From Mycobacterium kyogaense (GTDB lineage Bacteria; Actinomycetota; Actinomycetes; Mycobacteriales; Mycobacteriaceae): 44,575 bases of DNA. Each line of letters starts with the position of its first letter. Position 1 is the first letter of the stretch. Position numbers and translations under genes: made by a program. The notes beneath the pieces were generated by a model that was not told the DNA's origin, did not search any database, and saw only the letters and a program-made list of their open reading frames with translations. Location of the stretch: positions 1 through 44,575 of the forward strand of contig NZ_QJUA01000044.1 in assembly GCF_003254575.1 (NCBI RefSeq), given 5' to 3'. Positions 41,810 through 44,575 of this stretch are shown here, piece after piece.

Positions 41810-43441
41810 TCAGTGCGCGACCGCCTTCTCTGCGCCGATACCGGTGAGCGACCGCACCTCCATCTCGGCGTTGACCTCGGGGTTGCCGCGGTCCGAGGAG
41901 GTCAGGGTGCCGACGATGCCGAGCGCGAACGCCAGCGGAATCGACACGATGCCCGGGTTGGCCAGCGGGAACCAGGCGAAATCCGCTCCCGGGATCATCG
42001 AGGTCTTGGCACCCGACACCGCGGGGGAGAACACGATCAGCACGATCGTCGAGATCAGCCCGCCGTACATGCTCCACAGCGCGCCGCGGGTGTTGAACCG
42101 CTTCCAGTACAGCGAGTACACGATCGTCGGCAGGTTGGCCGCCGCGGCGACGGCGAATGCGAGCGCGACGAGGAACGCGACGTTCTGGCCGTTGGCGAGA
42201 ATGCCGAGGCCGATCGCGAACACGCCGAGCACCACCGCGGTGATCCGGGAGACCCGCACCTGCTCGGCCTCGGTCACCTTGTGCTTCTTGAGCACCGACG
42301 CATAGATGTCGTGGGCGAACGACGCCGACGCGGTGATGGTCAGGCCGGCGACGACGGCGAGGATGGTCGCGAACGCCACCGCCGAGATGACACCGAGCAG
42401 GATCACCCCGCCCAGCTCGAATGCCAGCAGCGGCGCCGCCGAGTTCACCCCGCCGGCGGCCGACAGGATGCGGTCGGGGCCGACCAGGGCGGCCGCGCCG
42501 TAGCCGAGCGCCAGCGTGAACAGGTAGAAGGCGCCGATCAGCGCGATCGCCCACACCACGCTTCGCCGCGCCTCTTTGGCCGTCGGCACCGTGTAGAAGC
42601 GCATCAGCACGTGCGGCAGGCCCGCGGTGCCCAGCACCAGCGCCAGGGCCAGAGAGATGAAGTTGATCTGCGAGGTCAGGGAGCCGCCGTATTGCGCGCC
42701 GGGGGCGAGGACGTCGCGCTTCGCGACGCCTCCGGTGGTGGCGCCGCTGATCGCCGACTGCGCGGAGCCCAGGATCTCGGAGAAGTTCAGCCCGAACTTG
42801 GCGAGCACCATCACGGTCATGAAGCCGGCGCCGACGATGAGCAGCACCGCCTTGATGATCTGCACCCACGTGGTGCCCTTCATGCCGCCGACCAGGACGT
42901 AGACGATCATCAACACACCGACGACGGCGATGACGACCGACTGGCCGGTGCGGCTGCGGATGTCGAGCAGCAGTGCCACCAGGCCGCCGGCCCCGGCCAT
43001 CTGGGCCAGCAGGTAGAACAGCGACACCGTCAACGTGTTGGTGGCCGCGGCGAGTCGCACCGGGCGCTGCTTGAGCCGGAAGCTCAGCACGTCGGCCATC
43101 GTGAATTTGCCGGTGTTGCGCAGCAATTCGGCCACCAGCAGCAGCGCCACCAACCAGGCGACGAGGAAGCCGATCGAATAGAGGAAGCCGTCGTAGCCGT
43201 AGACCGCGATCGCGCCGGCGATGCCGAGGAAGCTCGCCGCCGACAGGTAGTCGCCGGCGATCGCGATGCCGTTCTGTGGGCCGGAGAAGCCGCGGCCGCC
43301 GGTGAAGAACTCGTCGGCGGTGGCGTTGCGCTTGCTGGCGCGGATCACCACCACCATCGTGACGACGACGAACAGGCTGAAGATGCCGATGTTGGCGATC
43401 GGGTTGCCGACGGTCTCGGACGCTGCCAGGACAGTGGTCAT
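41810..43441 (-). CDS. Sodium:solute symporter, acetate/monocarboxylate type (ActP/MctC-like)
   Basis: This 543-residue symporter of the SSF family has about thirteen helices. The N-terminal DEFFTGGRGFSGPQNGIAIAGDYLSAASFLGIAG motif and the preceding DUF485 partner gene point to the ActP/MctC group, which imports acetate, propionate or pyruvate. The start overlaps the DUF485 stop by four bases. A CRP-like site before the DUF485 gene suggests control by carbon supply. The precise substrate is not known. Confidence 0.9.
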   Translation of the reverse strand: MTTVLAASETVGNPIANIGIFSLFVVVTMVVVIRASKRNATADEFFTGGRGFSGPQNGIAIAGDYLSAASFLGIAGAIAVYGYDGFLYSIGFLVAWLVALLLVAELLRNTGKFTMADVLSFRLKQRPVRLAAATNTLTVSLFYLLAQMAGAGGLVALLLDIRSRTGQSVVIAVVGVLMIVYVLVGGMKGTTWVQIIKAVLLIVGAGFMTVMVLAKFGLNFSEILGSAQSAISGATTGGVAKRDVLAPGAQYGGSLTSQINFISLALALVLGTAGLPHVLMRFYTVPTAKEARRSVVWAIALIGAFYLFTLALGYGAAALVGPDRILSAAGGVNSAAPLLAFELGGVILLGVISAVAFATILAVVAGLTITASASFAHDIYASVLKKHKVTEAEQVRVSRITAVVLGVFAIGLGILANGQNVAFLVALAFAVAAAANLPTIVYSLYWKRFNTRGALWSMYGGLISTIVLIVFSPAVSGAKTSMIPGADFAWFPLANPGIVSIPLAFALGIVGTLTSSDRGNPEVNAEMEVRSLTGIGAEKAVAH

Positions 43442-43788
43442 CGGAGGTCGCCTTCCAGTTCGGTGCGGATCGCCTCGGCGCGCGGGTCGAGCTCGCGGTT
43501 GGCGAAGCGGACGTAGAGGCCGGTGATGAGGAAGGTCGACAGGAACTGCCCCAGGCCGATGATCAGCCCGACGTTGATGTCCCCCCAGACCTTGGTGGCC
43601 ATGAAGTCGTGGGCGAAGGCGCCCAGCAGCACGTACACCGCGTACCAGGTCAGGAAGACCGCGGTCATCGGGAAAACGAAGCGGCGCAATCTGTTTCGCA
43701 GCTCCTGGAACTCAGGGCTGGCCTGGACCTCGAGATAGCGTTCGCCGCTGATCGCGTCCGGGCGGATGGGTAGGTCGGTGTCGGACAC
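43438..43788 (-). CDS. DUF485 membrane protein
   Basis: This 116-residue protein has two membrane segments (about 38-60 and 72-95) and matches DUF485 (YjcH-like). In E. coli and others yjcH precedes actP; its role beside the symporter is not settled. The GTG start with CAGGAG upstream is followed by coupling to the symporter gene (four-base overlap). A CRP-like site lies about 50 bases upstream. Confidence 0.88.
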   Translation of the reverse strand: MSDTDLPIRPDAISGERYLEVQASPEFQELRNRLRRFVFPMTAVFLTWYAVYVLLGAFAHDFMATKVWGDINVGLIIGLGQFLSTFLITGLYVRFANRELDPRAEAIRTELEGDLR

Positions 43789-43837
43789 GGTGATGACGCT
43801 CCTGACTGCTGTGAACCGGCTGTGGGGAGGACGCTAG

Positions 43838-43855
43838 TTGAGATGTGGGTCACAA
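43838..43855. promoter_or_regulatory. CRP-like binding site
   Basis: On the minus strand the sequence is TTGTGA-N6-TCTCAA, one base away from the CRP consensus TGTGA-N6-TCACA. It is 50 bases upstream of the DUF485 start codon, between this operon and the second symporter gene. Mycobacterial CRP proteins use this consensus; binding here is inferred. Confidence 0.45.
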
Positions 43856-43942
43856 CAACAGGCACAATCGGGTGAACACGGCGAGGTCCGGCAGCGCTGC
43901 GGTGAGCGGTCGGTCGGTGACGACGAACGGCTCACGAACGGC

Positions 43943-44575
43943 TTATGTGTCCGGCACGCGGTCGACGACCATCCCGAGGTTCTCCGGCAGGTGCATGCGC
44001 GCGAACGTCCGCGCGACGTCGGCGGGCGTTGGCGCACGGGTGAGCCGGCTGACCACGATCATCGTCGCGAACGCCAGCGGCACGCTGATCGCCGCCGGAT
44101 ATCCGATCAGGACCGCCGGCCATCCACCGGCGACGTTCTCGTCGACGCCTCCCGCGACGGCGACGGTGACCGCCACCCCGGACATGAGCCCTCCGACGGC
44201 CAGCCCCCACCCGGCGCCCGCGGCGGTCAGGCCCCGCCACCAGATGCCGAGCACCAGCAGCGGGCACAGCGTCGAGGCCGCCACCGCGAAGGCCAACCCG
44301 ACGCTGCGGGACAGCTCGAGACCGCCGGACGCAGCCAGCGCCAACGGAATCGGAACGAGTCCGCCGATGATCGCGGCCACCCGGAAGTCCCGCACACGTC
44401 CCCCCAGCACGTCGGTGGCCAGCGCACCGGCGAAGCTGACCAGCAGTCCTGACGAGGTGGCCAGGAAGGCGGCGATCGCGCCCGCGGCCACCAGCGCCGC
44501 CAGCAGCTGCCCCGCCGCGCCCCCGACCGCCGACCCCGGCGCCAGCAGCACCGCCGCATCCGCGGTCCCGGTGAT
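43943..44575 (-). CDS. Second SSF sodium:solute symporter, C-terminal part
   Basis: The last 210 residues of an SSF-family symporter; the gene begins beyond base 44575. Four to five membrane helices are visible, with FLATSSGLLVSFAGALATDVLGG corresponding to the core helix 8-9 region of SSF proteins. It lies 154 bases upstream of the DUF485-symporter operon on the same strand, so two related transporters are in tandem. The substrate is unknown; acetate-like acids are likely from the neighbours. Confidence 0.82.
   Translation of the reverse strand: MTGTADAAVLLAPGSAVGGAAGQLLAALVAAGAIAAFLATSSGLLVSFAGALATDVLGGRVRDFRVAAIIGGLVPIPLALAASGGLELSRSVGLAFAVAASTLCPLLVLGIWWRGLTAAGAGWGLAVGGLMSGVAVTVAVAGGVDENVAGGWPAVLIGYPAAISVPLAFATMIVVSRLTRAPTPADVARTFARMHLPENLGMVVDRVPDT

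Overview
The window looks like chromosomal DNA of a mycobacterium, most likely a rapidly growing (Mycolicibacterium-type) species. It is very GC-rich with many GTG starts and 4-base GTGA overlaps. It carries the end of an mce operon, an MmpL transporter, a KstR-like operator and several genes that I recognise as close relatives of M. tuberculosis (Mtb) genes. No rRNA, tRNA, CRISPR array, insertion sequence or prophage was seen. Comparisons with Mtb are from memory, not from a search.

Layout. (1) 1-5398: the 3' part of an mce operon (mceC tail, mceD, lipoprotein mceE, mceF, two Mce-associated genes). (2) 5399-11517: an SDR, a WS/DGAT-like acyltransferase, a TetR regulator divergent from a carotenoid oxygenase (as Rv0653c/Rv0654) with two matching palindromic operators, then a DUF3556 membrane protein behind a KstR-like site. 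(3) 11519-16912: a GntR/FCD regulator divergent from a fatty-acid module (CoA-transferase, thiolase, enoyl-CoA hydratase, acyl-CoA dehydrogenase), closed by a perfect 24-bp hairpin. (4) 16970-22502: a FAS1 secreted protein, an SDR, a gamma-carbonic-anhydrase-like protein, an NAD-binding epimerase-like protein with a CPBP protease, and an MFS exporter. (5) 22631-29618: a block in the order of Mtb Rv1141c/1142c to Rv1147 (crotonase, mcr, SDR, intact mmpL13, methyltransferase), with an extra nitronate monooxygenase and a small ORF inserted. (6) 29635-36009: an allantoin/ureide island (allB, NCS1 permease, racemase, ureidoglycine aminohydrolase, DUF6986 lyase-like protein, IclR/AllR regulator). 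(7) 36006-39235: a block in the order of Mtb Rv1151c-Rv1155 (sirtuin, GntR, methyltransferase, DUF1697, F420/PPOX protein), plus a DUF5302 protein. (8) 39237-44575: acyltransferase-3, an MFS transporter, a DUF485/ActP-type acetate symporter pair and the C-terminal part of a second SSF symporter.

How it works together. Regions 1, 3, 5 and 8 fit uptake and CoA-linked breakdown of lipids, branched acids and short acids. Region 6 is a self-contained nitrogen-scavenging module: allantoin enters, is racemised and opened, and ureidoglycine is deaminated. It appears to be controlled by one regulator acting at four copies of a 25-bp operator, two in each of its two divergent promoters. The allantoate-cleaving enzyme is not in the window.

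The most unusual part is the allantoin island. It has the four-copy operator, a permease that lacks its last membrane segments, a racemase-family protein without the first catalytic cysteine, and a CitE-fold protein of unknown reaction co-transcribed with the aminohydrolase.
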